A DNA stretch of 54,334 nt from an uncultured Drancourtella sp. (GTDB lineage: Bacteria > Bacillota > Clostridia > Lachnospirales > Lachnospiraceae): positions 1 to 54,334 of the forward strand of contig CALFLL010000025.1 of NCBI GenBank assembly GCA_937880845.1. Reading direction: 5' to 3'. This document shows, piece by piece, positions 8,627-16,535 of this stretch (the first letter of the stretch is position 1; each line of letters opens with the position of its first letter). The translations under genes and the position numbers were made by a program. The notes beneath the pieces are model-generated. The model had not been told where the DNA came from. It worked only from the letters and a program-made list of their open reading frames with translations, and made no database searches.

Positions 8627-9493
8627 ATGAATAAAAAAGGAATTGCAAAACAAATCATTGAGATTACCATTGCCATGCTGATTGTATCGGCGGCAGTGTA
8701 TTTTTTCATGGTGCCTAGTGGGATTGTTGTCGGAAGTATTTCAGGTCTTGCCATGGTGCTTTCAGAACTTCTGAATATGCCGATGTCTGGGATCACATTT
8801 ATTTTGAATGTAATTCTGCTTGTTGTAGGATTTATTTTTATCGGAAAGGAATTTGGAGCGAAAACGGTATATACTTCACTTCTTCTTCCGGTTTTTCTGG
8901 CGATTTTTGAAAAAATCGTTCCTGTTACAAAATCAATTACAGGGAACAGTGTATATGATCTTGCATCCTATATTTTAATCGTTGCACTTGGACAGGCGAT
9001 TCTGTTTAATGCCAATGCCTCATCAGGAGGATTGGATGTAATTGCGAAGGTCATCAATAAATTCACACATATAGATATAGGAAAAGCTGTTACCATAGGA
9101 GGTCTGATCACGGCGGTTACATCTATTTTTGTATATGATATCGGAACACTTGTTGTCAGCGTACTTGGTACATATGCCAACGGGATCGCGGTAGATTATT
9201 TTATCGATGGTTTTAACAAGAGAAAGAGAATTTGTATTATTTCAGAAGATTATGAAACAATACGGGATTATATTATGGATGAACTAAAGCGTGGAGTGAC
9301 TATTTATACAGCCAAGGGTGGATATGATAATAAAGAACGTACAGAACTTGTGACGATCATGACACCATCAGAGTATAAGGTCCTTTTAAATTATCTTCAT
9401 ACTTCGGGAGTCCAGGCATTTGTAACTGTATATACGGTAAATGAAGTCATTGGAAAATGGAACATTAATGGTGGAAAACAAAAAAAGCAATAG
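8627..9493 (+). CDS. YitT family membrane protein (DUF161 plus DUF2179)
   Basis: 288 residues. Five to six hydrophobic segments occupy the first 200 residues, with family-typical GIVVGSISGLAMVLSELL and ANASSGGLDVIAKVINKF. The cytoplasmic C-terminal DUF2179 domain carries KRICIISEDYETIRDYIMDEL and GVTIYTAKGGYDNKERTELVTIM. Function of the family is not established. Ribosome site GGGGAAAGGAAGAG. The fprA gene starts 20 bases later, so the two are likely co-transcribed. Confidence 0.88.
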   Translation: MNKKGIAKQIIEITIAMLIVSAAVYFFMVPSGIVVGSISGLAMVLSELLNMPMSGITFILNVILLVVGFIFIGKEFGAKTVYTSLLLPVFLAIFEKIVPVTKSITGNSVYDLASYILIVALGQAILFNANASSGGLDVIAKVINKFTHIDIGKAVTIGGLITAVTSIFVYDIGTLVVSVLGTYANGIAVDYFIDGFNKRKRICIISEDYETIRDYIMDELKRGVTIYTAKGGYDNKERTELVTIMTPSEYKVLLNYLHTSGVQAFVTVYTVNEVIGKWNINGGKQKKQ

Positions 9494-9513
9494 CAAGAAA
9501 GGAAGGATAAAGT

Positions 9514-10707
9514 ATGCAGTGTATAAGAAAAGTAGCAGATAAAATTTATTGGGTTGGAGCAAATGACAGAAGAATTGCCAAATTTGAAAATATGTTTCCG
9601 GTGCCAAGAGGAGTATCTTATAACTCTTATGTGATCATTGATGAGAAGACAGCATTGATAGATACAGCAGATTCTTCCGTAAGTGAAAGATTTATGGAAA
9701 ATGTAGAGGCGGCACTTGGCGGAAGAGGACTGGATTATATGGTGATCCAGCATATGGAACCGGATCATTGTGCCAATATCGCAGCAATCATCGAAAGATA
9801 TCCGGACGTTACGGTTGTCGGAAATGCAAAAACAATCCAGATGATGGGACAGTTTTTCAGTAAAGCAAAGACAGCAAAAACGCTTCTTGTAAAGGAAGGA
9901 GATGCCCTTTTACTGGGACACCACAACCTGACATTTGTAATGGCGCCGATGGTACACTGGCCGGAGGTTATGGTATCTTATGATACAACAAAAAAAATCC
10001 TGTTCTCAGCAGATGCATTTGGAACCTTTGGGGCATTAAACGGATTTTTATTTAACGATGAAATCCAGTTCGGAGAAGTCTGGATGGAAGATGCAAGACG
10101 GTATTACACAAATATCGTCGGAAAATACGGCCCACAGGTGCAGGCACTTCTGAAAAAGGCAGCAGGACTGGATATTCGGATGATCTGCCCTCTTCACGGA
10201 CCGGTATGGAGAAACAATCTGGAAATGCTTATTGAAAAATATGACAAATGGAGTAAATACGAAGCAGAAGAAGACGGTGTTCTTATTGTTTACGGCTCCA
10301 TGTATGGAAATACAGAAAATGCGGCAGAAGTGATCGCTGCCGAATTAGCTGAAAAAGGAATGACAAATATTGCAATGTACGATGCATCTGTTACGGATTG
10401 TTCTTTTTTGATCGCAGAAGCATTTAAGTATAATAGAATAATCGTAGCAGCACCGACATATAATGCAGGATTATTTGCACCGGTAGAACATTTCCTTTTA
10501 GATATGAAAGCATTAAATGTTCAGAACAAGAAAATTGCTCTTGTTGAAAACGGTTCTTGGGCACCGATGGCAGCAAAACATATGCGTGCGATTGTAGAAA
10601 CACTGAAAAACTGCGAAGTTATGGAAACCGCACTTACTGTAAAGTCAGCTCTTCAGGCAGAACAGAAAGAAGAAGTGGAAGCTTTTGTAAGTGAGCTCTT
10701 AAAATAA
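9514..10707 (+). CDS. fprA: Flavodiiron protein (FprA family)
   Basis: 397 residues. The N-terminal metallo-beta-lactamase domain carries the diiron ligands H80-x-E82-x-D84-H85 (QHMEPDHC), with further ligands expected around MVHWPEVM, SADAFG and PLHGPVW. The C-terminal flavodoxin domain starts near residue 255 with VYGSMYGNTENAAE, the FMN phosphate loop. Such proteins reduce oxygen to water, or nitric oxide to nitrous oxide, in the cytoplasm of anaerobes. There is no fused rubredoxin domain, so an external electron donor is needed. It fits the oxygen-defence role also suggested by the rubrerythrin at 34.7 kb. Confidence 0.94.
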   Translation: MQCIRKVADKIYWVGANDRRIAKFENMFPVPRGVSYNSYVIIDEKTALIDTADSSVSERFMENVEAALGGRGLDYMVIQHMEPDHCANIAAIIERYPDVTVVGNAKTIQMMGQFFSKAKTAKTLLVKEGDALLLGHHNLTFVMAPMVHWPEVMVSYDTTKKILFSADAFGTFGALNGFLFNDEIQFGEVWMEDARRYYTNIVGKYGPQVQALLKKAAGLDIRMICPLHGPVWRNNLEMLIEKYDKWSKYEAEEDGVLIVYGSMYGNTENAAEVIAAELAEKGMTNIAMYDASVTDCSFLIAEAFKYNRIIVAAPTYNAGLFAPVEHFLLDMKALNVQNKKIALVENGSWAPMAAKHMRAIVETLKNCEVMETALTVKSALQAEQKEEVEAFVSELLK

Positions 10708-10737
10708 GAGAAAAAAATAAAAAAATTAAAAAACTTG

Positions 10738-10766
10738 TTGACAAAATCAAGTTTATAGTATAGAAT
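10738..10766 (+). promoter_or_regulatory. Strong promoter for tRNA-Arg
   Basis: Perfect TTGACA (10738-10743), a 17-base spacer and TAGAAT (10761-10766), 54 bases before the tRNA. Confidence 0.75.
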
Positions 10767-10819
10767 TAATTTTGTTGCTGAGGTACGAAAAACCAAAGCA
10801 CAAAACAATTCTATATTGT

Positions 10820-10893
10820 GTGGGTTTAGCTCAGCTGGATAGAGCGTTTGGCTACGGACCAAAAGGTCGGGGGTTCGAATCCTCTAACCCACG
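10820..10893 (+). tRNA. tRNA-Arg (ACG)
   Basis: 74 bases. Acceptor strands GTGGGTT and AACCCAC pair, with discriminator G. Anticodon stem TTTGG/CCAAA encloses loop CTACGGA, giving ACG (arginine, read as ICG after editing). D arm GCTC...GAGC and T loop TTCGAAT are present. CCA is not encoded. Confidence 0.96.
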
Positions 10894-10896
10894 TAT

Positions 10897-10929
10897 AAAA
10901 AAGAGTTCTGGATTTTCAGAACTCTTTTT
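10897..10929. terminator. Terminator of tRNA-Arg, also facing the broken minus-strand gene
   Basis: AAAAAAGAGTTCTG (10897-10910) pairs with CAGAACTCTTTTT (10917 onward) around a short loop. The A-rich left side and T-rich right side make it usable from both strands. Confidence 0.8.
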
Positions 10930-10948
10930 CTGTACATGGATGCTTGAG

Positions 10949-12039
10949 TTATTCATATAATAATTCTCTTGCGATAATGTTTCCCTTTTCCGTAACATTG
11001 CTATCGCTGCGGAAAATTTTCCTTTCCTTAAAAATATCATCTGTATAGAAGTCTAATACATATATTTTCCCGTATTTCATCGGTATCGGAAATTCAACAT
11101 CGTAATCCGATATGGTTTGTGTTCCTGTCGGTATGTCCTTAAAATCTTCACTTCCTTCTTTCAGTTCCCATACTTTTACAGAATCATAAGAAGTTTTTGT
11201 GGACTTGATCCAAATTTCGTTCCACAAAATAGACGGGTATTCTTTACCGCCAATCTCAAGAGAACCTGTTTTCCATGGAGTAGAATCGTCATATCCTTTT
11301 GCTAAAAGTTTTGTATGTATTGTATTCGGATATTTTTTATTAAGCTGAGATGCCATGTTGGGATCCGGTACAAAGTAGGAATATTCAACATCACTGTCTA
11401 TTTCCGTATGGGCACCTCCATAGATTCCCATAATGTCTTCGTGATTTAGTTGTTCAAATGCCCATATAAAATTTTCAACCATCTTGTTTTCTCGATAAGT
11501 CCAGGCATCGGCTTCATTTTTTTCATTTTTTGATAAAAAGTTTTTCCCTGTTTCATTATTTCCTGTGCCCGTCTATAATCAGCAGAATCGTTCTGTCCGT
11601 GTTCTCTAAGATAGGCAAGATATCGTTCTCCCGAGGTAGCGTATTGATGTCCTACGTCTGTTCCGCAGAAAATCGTTTCCGGGCATTCTTTTTTGATTTT
11701 CTGAAACAATTCTTTACTTGTACCTGTTGCACCTAAGGAACCGGCTTTTTCTTTTCACATTTTATCTAACAGCTCATCACTGTCTGACTGCATCCAAAGG
11801 TTTAAAAATTCTGAATCATAAAACGGAACCTCTATAAATAAATAACGCATCCCATCTTCATGATAATACTTGGTCCACAATTGAAATTCCTTATCAAGAA
11901 TGTCCGGAACGCTATGTGCTTCACCGTATAAATAGATTTTTCCTGAAGGATTGGGTGACCGGTATGCTGTAAAGCCCATCATGACCGTTATTATGAGCAA
12001 CAATAATACGGAAAGCATACGTTTCCTGTTCTTTTTCAT
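10949..12039 (-). pseudogene. Broken exported protein with TraB/ChaN-like GEAH motifs
   Basis: Three consecutive pieces make one protein. Piece one (start 12039, ribosome site AAAGGAGG) has an N-terminal membrane or signal segment MLSVLLLLIITVMMGF and the motif YLYGEAHSVPD. It ends at an in-frame TGA (11755-11757), after which the same frame continues with KEKAGSLGATGTSKELFQ. Near 11517-11531, in A/T runs, the frame shifts by one base and continues as NEADAWTYRENKMVENFIWAFE and IMGIYGGAHTEIDSDVEY. The paired GxxH motifs recall the TraB/ChaN/Tiki superfamily. One extra A in the seven-A run would restore the frame. The two lesions argue for a real pseudogene; two sequencing errors are less likely. 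Confidence 0.72.
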
Positions 12040-12095
12040 ATTACCCGTTCCTCCTTTTGACGTTTTGGTGGTTACCAAAGATCAAATGCAAATAT

Positions 12096-12139
12096 TTGTT
12101 GATACAACAATAACATAACTGGTAATATTGTTCAACAAT
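12096..12139. promoter_or_regulatory. Two related palindromes, candidate operators
   Basis: TTGTTG-ATA-CAACAA (12096-12110) and ATTGTT-C-AACAAT (12127-12139) share TTGTT/AACAA half-sites and lie about 27 bases apart between the divergent broken gene and the molybdenum operon. This looks like a binding region for a dimeric regulator. No regulator gene is adjacent. Confidence 0.45.
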
Positions 12140-12173
12140 TATTTGAAACTATAAAAATATAGAAGATGTCTAT

Positions 12174-12203
12174 TTTACATGAGGGTAAAAGCAATCGTAT
12201 AAT
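12174..12203 (+). promoter_or_regulatory. Predicted promoter of the molybdenum operon
   Basis: TTTACA (12174-12179), an 18-base spacer and TATAAT (12198-12203), 36 bases before the oxidoreductase start. The palindromes at 12096-12139 lie just upstream, a position suited to activation or control of the divergent side. Confidence 0.6.
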
Positions 12204-12238
12204 ATTGAAAGAACAATAGATAAGGAGAAGAAACCGGC

Positions 12239-14320
12239 ATGGAAAAAAAGAAAGTATTTTGTGGAATTTGTTCGTGTGCCTGCCCGATAGATGCCTATGT
12301 TGAAAATGGAGTTGTAGTTTCTGTAGAAGGGAGTAAAGATCAAAACGGAAGAGGTGGAGGGCTTTGTGCAAAGGGAGCGGCTTCACGCCAATATTTATAT
12401 AATAAAGAAAGAATTTTATATCCAATGAAAAGGATTGGAGAAAAAGGAAGTGGACAGTTTGAACGTATTTCATGGGACGAAGCGTACAATATGATTGCTG
12501 AGAATTTAAATCGAATAAAGGAAAAATATGGGGCAAGATCTGTAATTTTTTATGCTGGATATCCAAAGTGGTATCGGCCTGCCCTGCTTCGATTTGCCAA
12601 TGCGTTTGGAAGCCCCAATTATTGTACGGAGTCCAGCACTTGTTTTCAGGCATCAGCTTTGGCATGGAAATCTATTTACGGAAATGAAATTTGTTTTCCG
12701 GATCTTGCAAATACAAAGACGGTGATATTATGGTCATCAAATTTGTACCATTCTAATACTCCCATGGGGATGAACTACCGTAAGATGAAAGAAAACGGAG
12801 TAAAGATTATTGCTGTGGATTCCAGAAATACAGTGACGACAAAAGATGCGGATTTACATTTAAAACTTATACCGGGAACAGATGGAGCACTTGCACTTTC
12901 TATGGCAAATGTAATAATTGAGGAAAATCTTTATGATAAAGAATTTGTGGACAAGTATGTCTATGGATTTAGAGAATACAGAGAATATGTGAAGAAATTT
13001 ATTCCGGAAAAGGCTGAAAAAATAACAGGTGTAAGTGCAAAAAAAATCCGTGAGGCGGCAAGGCTTTATGCATGCAGCGGACCATCCAGTATTCTTTTTT
13101 CAGTTTCAACAATCGTACATCATATCAATGGATTTCAAAATTACAGAGCCGTTTATTCGCTGATCGCCCTGACTGGAAATTATGACAAAAAAGGAGGAAA
13201 TCGCCCAATGCTCGGTCCCATTTCTCCTTGTAATGAATTCGGAAAGGTTAAGAGATATAATGGTGAAGAGGCAATTGGAGAAAAAGAGTTCCCGGTCTGG
13301 TTTGATCTTCCGTGTGAAGAGGCACAGTGTACAAAACTTGCAGACAATATTTTAAATGAAGAACCGTATCCGTTAAAGGCGATATTTGCAATGGGATTAA
13401 ACCACAGAATGTGGCCGCAGCCAGATTATATGCAGGAAGCATTAAAAACTTTGGATTTCTATGTGAATACAGAATTGTTTTTATCTGATTCCAGCAAAAT
13501 GGCAGATTTGATTTTACCGGCATGTACCACATTTGAACGTGAGGAAGTCAAACGGCTAAAAGGCGGTATATTTGCATTGAATGAACAGTCGGTGAAGCCC
13601 CTTGGAGAAGCAAAAAATGATATCGAAATCATCATAGAAGTTTTGAAAAGACTTGGCTTAAAAGAAAAAATATTAAGCAGGGGATATGAGGCTTATATGG
13701 ATTATATTTTACAGCCATCAGGGCTTACACTTTCGGAACTGCGAAAACAACCACAAGGAATGAAAGGAAAAGTGAGTTTTGAAGTTATTGAAAGAACTTA
13801 TGAAAAGACAGGGTTTCAGACGCCTTCTGGGAAAATAGAACTAAAATCATTGATTTTAGAAAGATATAAAGGAAGTAAAGGATATGAGGGACTTCCTGTT
13901 TACAAAGATTTTAGAGATAATCCGAAAATTGACCATGTACAGTATCCTTTCATTTTGAATACAGGGGCAAGAAAACCACAATTTTTCCATGCCAGATTAT
14001 ATCGGTTGCCATGGCTTTCAAATCTGGAAAGTAATCCGGTTGTAGAGCTTCATCCAGAAGATTGTGAAAAATACAAAATCTGTGATGGAGATTTAGTAAA
14101 GGTAAGTTCTCCGGCAGGGAGTATGATGGGGATTGCAACAGTTTCAAATAATGGTTCAACAGGAGTTGTATACATTTACCATGGTAATAAAAAGGGAGAA
14201 GCAAATAATCTGATTGACAGAAACTATTATGATCCATATACGGGATTTCCTGGTTACAAAGGATACTTTTGCAGAATTGATAAAATAAATGGAGGAAAAG
14301 CGCCGTGCCATATAAACTAA
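12239..14320 (+). CDS. Molybdopterin-dependent oxidoreductase (DMSO reductase family)
   Basis: 693 residues. The N-terminus binds one 4Fe-4S cluster through C8-x2-C11-x3-C15 and the later Cys in GGLCAKG. The molybdenum domains follow: RISWDEAYNMIAENL, then ESSTCFQAS with probable Mo ligand Cys135 (cysteine rather than selenocysteine), KIIAVDSRNT, LALTGNYDKKGGNRP, and the C-terminal cofactor-binding NTGARKPQFFHARLYRLPW and ELHPEDCEKYKICDGDLVKV. There is no Tat or Sec signal, so it works in the cytoplasm, probably passing electrons to the next gene product. The substrate is not determined; formate, sulfur oxyanion and other reactions are all known in this family. Confidence 0.88.
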   Translation: MEKKKVFCGICSCACPIDAYVENGVVVSVEGSKDQNGRGGGLCAKGAASRQYLYNKERILYPMKRIGEKGSGQFERISWDEAYNMIAENLNRIKEKYGARSVIFYAGYPKWYRPALLRFANAFGSPNYCTESSTCFQASALAWKSIYGNEICFPDLANTKTVILWSSNLYHSNTPMGMNYRKMKENGVKIIAVDSRNTVTTKDADLHLKLIPGTDGALALSMANVIIEENLYDKEFVDKYVYGFREYREYVKKFIPEKAEKITGVSAKKIREAARLYACSGPSSILFSVSTIVHHINGFQNYRAVYSLIALTGNYDKKGGNRPMLGPISPCNEFGKVKRYNGEEAIGEKEFPVWFDLPCEEAQCTKLADNILNEEPYPLKAIFAMGLNHRMWPQPDYMQEALKTLDFYVNTELFLSDSSKMADLILPACTTFEREEVKRLKGGIFALNEQSVKPLGEAKNDIEIIIEVLKRLGLKEKILSRGYEAYMDYILQPSGLTLSELRKQPQGMKGKVSFEVIERTYEKTGFQTPSGKIELKSLILERYKGSKGYEGLPVYKDFRDNPKIDHVQYPFILNTGARKPQFFHARLYRLPWLSNLESNPVVELHPEDCEKYKICDGDLVKVSSPAGSMMGIATVSNNGSTGVVYIYHGNKKGEANNLIDRNYYDPYTGFPGYKGYFCRIDKINGGKAPCHIN

Positions 14321-14739
14321 AGTTTCACAGCCAAAAATGTGTAGGTTGTTTTGCCTGTCATATAGCATGTTTAGATGCACATCATAGTGTATGGGAAGAA
14401 GATGTGCAAAGTTTTCGCACTATAAAAAAGGTCAGTGACACAGATAGAAATGTAGAATACAATGTGTGCCCAGGGTGTTTACATTGTGGGAAATGTATGG
14501 AAGTATGTCCTAAAAAAGCCTTGTTTAGGGACGAAAAAACCGGTTTTATCTTGACTGCTCATGATAAATGCAATGGTTGTAGGAAGTGTGAAGAGAGCTG
14601 CCCGATTGGTGTGATTCGGTTTGATAAAAATAAAAAAGTGGAAAAATGTGATGGGTGTATAGAAAGAATCAATCAGGGACGAGAACCAGCCTGTGTCAGA
14701 GTATGCCCTCTTCATGCGATTTCATGGGAAGAAGAGTAA
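14305..14739 (+). CDS. Ferredoxin-type 4Fe-4S electron-transfer subunit (DmsB-like)
   Basis: 144 residues from a GTG start 10 bases after GGAGG, overlapping the catalytic subunit by 16 bases. Four cysteine groups are visible: CVGCFACHIAC, CPGCLHCGKCMEVCP, CNGCRKCEESCP, and CDGC with the final CVRVCP. This is the four-cluster arrangement of DMSO-reductase and formate-dehydrogenase electron subunits, though without their long insertions. It should carry electrons to or from the molybdenum subunit. No membrane anchor gene follows, so the complex is likely soluble. Confidence 0.9.
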   Translation: MPYKLKFHSQKCVGCFACHIACLDAHHSVWEEDVQSFRTIKKVSDTDRNVEYNVCPGCLHCGKCMEVCPKKALFRDEKTGFILTAHDKCNGCRKCEESCPIGVIRFDKNKKVEKCDGCIERINQGREPACVRVCPLHAISWEEE

Positions 14740-14743
14740 AGAT

Positions 14744-15334
14744 ATGTGTCATGTTGCAGGATATATTTTATCGGGTGGAGCTGCCAGAAGAATGAATGGA
14801 AAACAAAAATTATTTCTCCAATATCAGGATAAATTTTTTGGAGAATGGCTCATAGAAGCGATGAGTGGTGTAGAAAAAATTTATATTTCAGAAGCAAAAG
14901 TACCACAAACAAAAATCGCATGTGCAGAATATATCATAGATGTTTTAAAGGACAAAGGCCCGATGGGAGGCGTTTTTAGCGGGCTTTTAAAATGTCAGGA
15001 AGAGGCATTGTTTGTTGTGCCTTGCGATATGTTTGGATTACAAAGAGAACTTGTAATAAAAATGATAGAATGTTATGAAAAAGGAAGAAAACCGGTGTTT
15101 TTAAAATGTACTGAAGACATCATTCCTTTTCCCGGAATTTATACGAAAGGAATGTTGCCATTGATAAGACATAGACTTTATGAAAAAAATTATAAGATGA
15201 AATCATTATTTTACCAGGAAGTAGCTGAAAAATATATTTTTATAGAAGCAGATAGATATTTAGATAAGATTCAAAATATCAATACAGAAGAAGCGTATAG
15301 AAGATTGATACAGGAGAATAGGCATGTGGAGTAA
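14744..15334 (+). CDS. mobA: Molybdenum cofactor guanylyltransferase
   Basis: 196 residues. The enzyme adds GMP from GTP to molybdenum-molybdopterin to give the guanine dinucleotide cofactor used by DMSO-reductase family enzymes. Seen: nucleotide loop GYILSGGAARRMNGKQK at the N-terminus, then KDKGPMGGVFSGLLKC and VVPCDMFGL, where the Asp binds Mg. ATG 14744 is chosen because it starts the nucleotide loop; the frame is open to 14693 but overlaps the ferredoxin gene. It sits between the enzyme subunits and moeA. Confidence 0.92.
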   Translation: MCHVAGYILSGGAARRMNGKQKLFLQYQDKFFGEWLIEAMSGVEKIYISEAKVPQTKIACAEYIIDVLKDKGPMGGVFSGLLKCQEEALFVVPCDMFGLQRELVIKMIECYEKGRKPVFLKCTEDIIPFPGIYTKGMLPLIRHRLYEKNYKMKSLFYQEVAEKYIFIEADRYLDKIQNINTEEAYRRLIQENRHVE

Positions 15335-16535
15335 GACAGTAACTGTAGAAGAAGCATTGAACTATTTATATTTAAGAATTTCAGAATCTGAAAATCTGGA
15401 AAACAGAAAACTGATAGAATCAGGAGGACGGATACTGGCAGAAAATCTTACTGCAAGCATTGATCAGCCACCTTTTACACGTTCTCCGCTGGATGGGTAT
15501 GCTTTGTATGCTAAAGAAACAGAAGGAGCAACACCTCAAAATCCGGTCAAACTTCAGGTAGTCGGAAAAGTGTATGCAGGAGAGTATTTAACAGGGGAAG
15601 TAAAACAGGGACAGGCAGTCAGGATTATGACAGGAGCACCGATCCCAAAAGGATGTGACACTGTGATACGACAAGAGGATACAGATTATGGAGAAACAGA
15701 AGTCTGCATTTACCGAGAACAAAAAGCATATGAAAATTTTTGCCCTGAAGGAGAAGATTTTTTCAAAGGAGAAGTTCTTTTAAAAAAAGGCAGAAAAATG
15801 AATGCATTAGAATTGGGGATTGCGGCGTCAGCGGGAATTGAAACTGTAAAAGTAAAAAAGAAGGTATTGGCGGCTGTAATAACAACGGGGGATGAATTAT
15901 GTATACCAGGGCAACAACTGCATAAAGGTCAGATCTATGATTCGAATCAGTTTATGATCGTACAAAGATTAAAAGAACTGGGGGCAGAACCGATATTTGT
16001 AAGTCATGTAACAGATTCAAAAGAAAATCTGGAGAACCAGTTAAAAAAAGCTGTAAAAAAAGCGGATTTGATCATAACAACAGGAGGAGTTTCAGTCGGG
16101 GAAAAAGATTTTGTCAAGCAGGTTCTTGAAAAAATAGGTGCGGAAATTATATTTGATCGTATTAAAGTAAAGCCTGGATCCCCATCTGTCTTTTCTGTGT
16201 GGAAAGGAAAACCAATTTTTAGTCTGTCAGGGAATCCGTTTGGAACAATCGTACATATGGAATTGTTTGTAAGAACAGCGCTTTCTATTATGCTTGGATG
16301 TAAAGAAATAGCTGCGAAAGAAGAAGATGCGTTTTTTCAGCAGACAATTGAAAAGAAATGTCCAGTACCACGATATATGAGGGCTGTTTTAAAAAACGGA
16401 CAAGTTTTTTTGCCTGATAAAAAAGAAAAATCTGGAATTTTAAGTTCCATAAATGGGTGTAACTGCTTCCTGAAAATGGAAGCAGGGAAAGAGAAAATGG
16501 AGAAAGGTGAAAAAGTATGTGTTGTCCGAATTTAA
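15324..16535 (+). CDS. moeA: Molybdopterin molybdenumtransferase
   Basis: 403 residues, overlapping mobA by 11 bases. It inserts molybdate into adenylylated molybdopterin. Typical blocks: IDQPPFTRSPLDGYAL near residue 45, GQAVRIMTGAPIPKGCDTVIRQED, the domain around VITTGDEL and GQIYDSNQFM, then TTGGVSVGEKDFVKQVLEKIG and KPGSPSVFSVWKGKPIFSLSGNPFG. The C-terminal domain IV is present. It provides the step before MobA. Confidence 0.95.
   Translation: MWSKTVTVEEALNYLYLRISESENLENRKLIESGGRILAENLTASIDQPPFTRSPLDGYALYAKETEGATPQNPVKLQVVGKVYAGEYLTGEVKQGQAVRIMTGAPIPKGCDTVIRQEDTDYGETEVCIYREQKAYENFCPEGEDFFKGEVLLKKGRKMNALELGIAASAGIETVKVKKKVLAAVITTGDELCIPGQQLHKGQIYDSNQFMIVQRLKELGAEPIFVSHVTDSKENLENQLKKAVKKADLIITTGGVSVGEKDFVKQVLEKIGAEIIFDRIKVKPGSPSVFSVWKGKPIFSLSGNPFGTIVHMELFVRTALSIMLGCKEIAAKEEDAFFQQTIEKKCPVPRYMRAVLKNGQVFLPDKKEKSGILSSINGCNCFLKMEAGKEKMEKGEKVCVVRI

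Noticed and set aside
11755..11757. TGA in the broken gene as a selenocysteine or readthrough codon
   Set aside because: No reason for a Sec at this position, no clear downstream element, and a second frame lesion follows.
12132..12665. 177-codon minus-strand frame over the start of the molybdenum enzyme
   Set aside because: It runs through the operon promoter and ribosome site; no family similarity.
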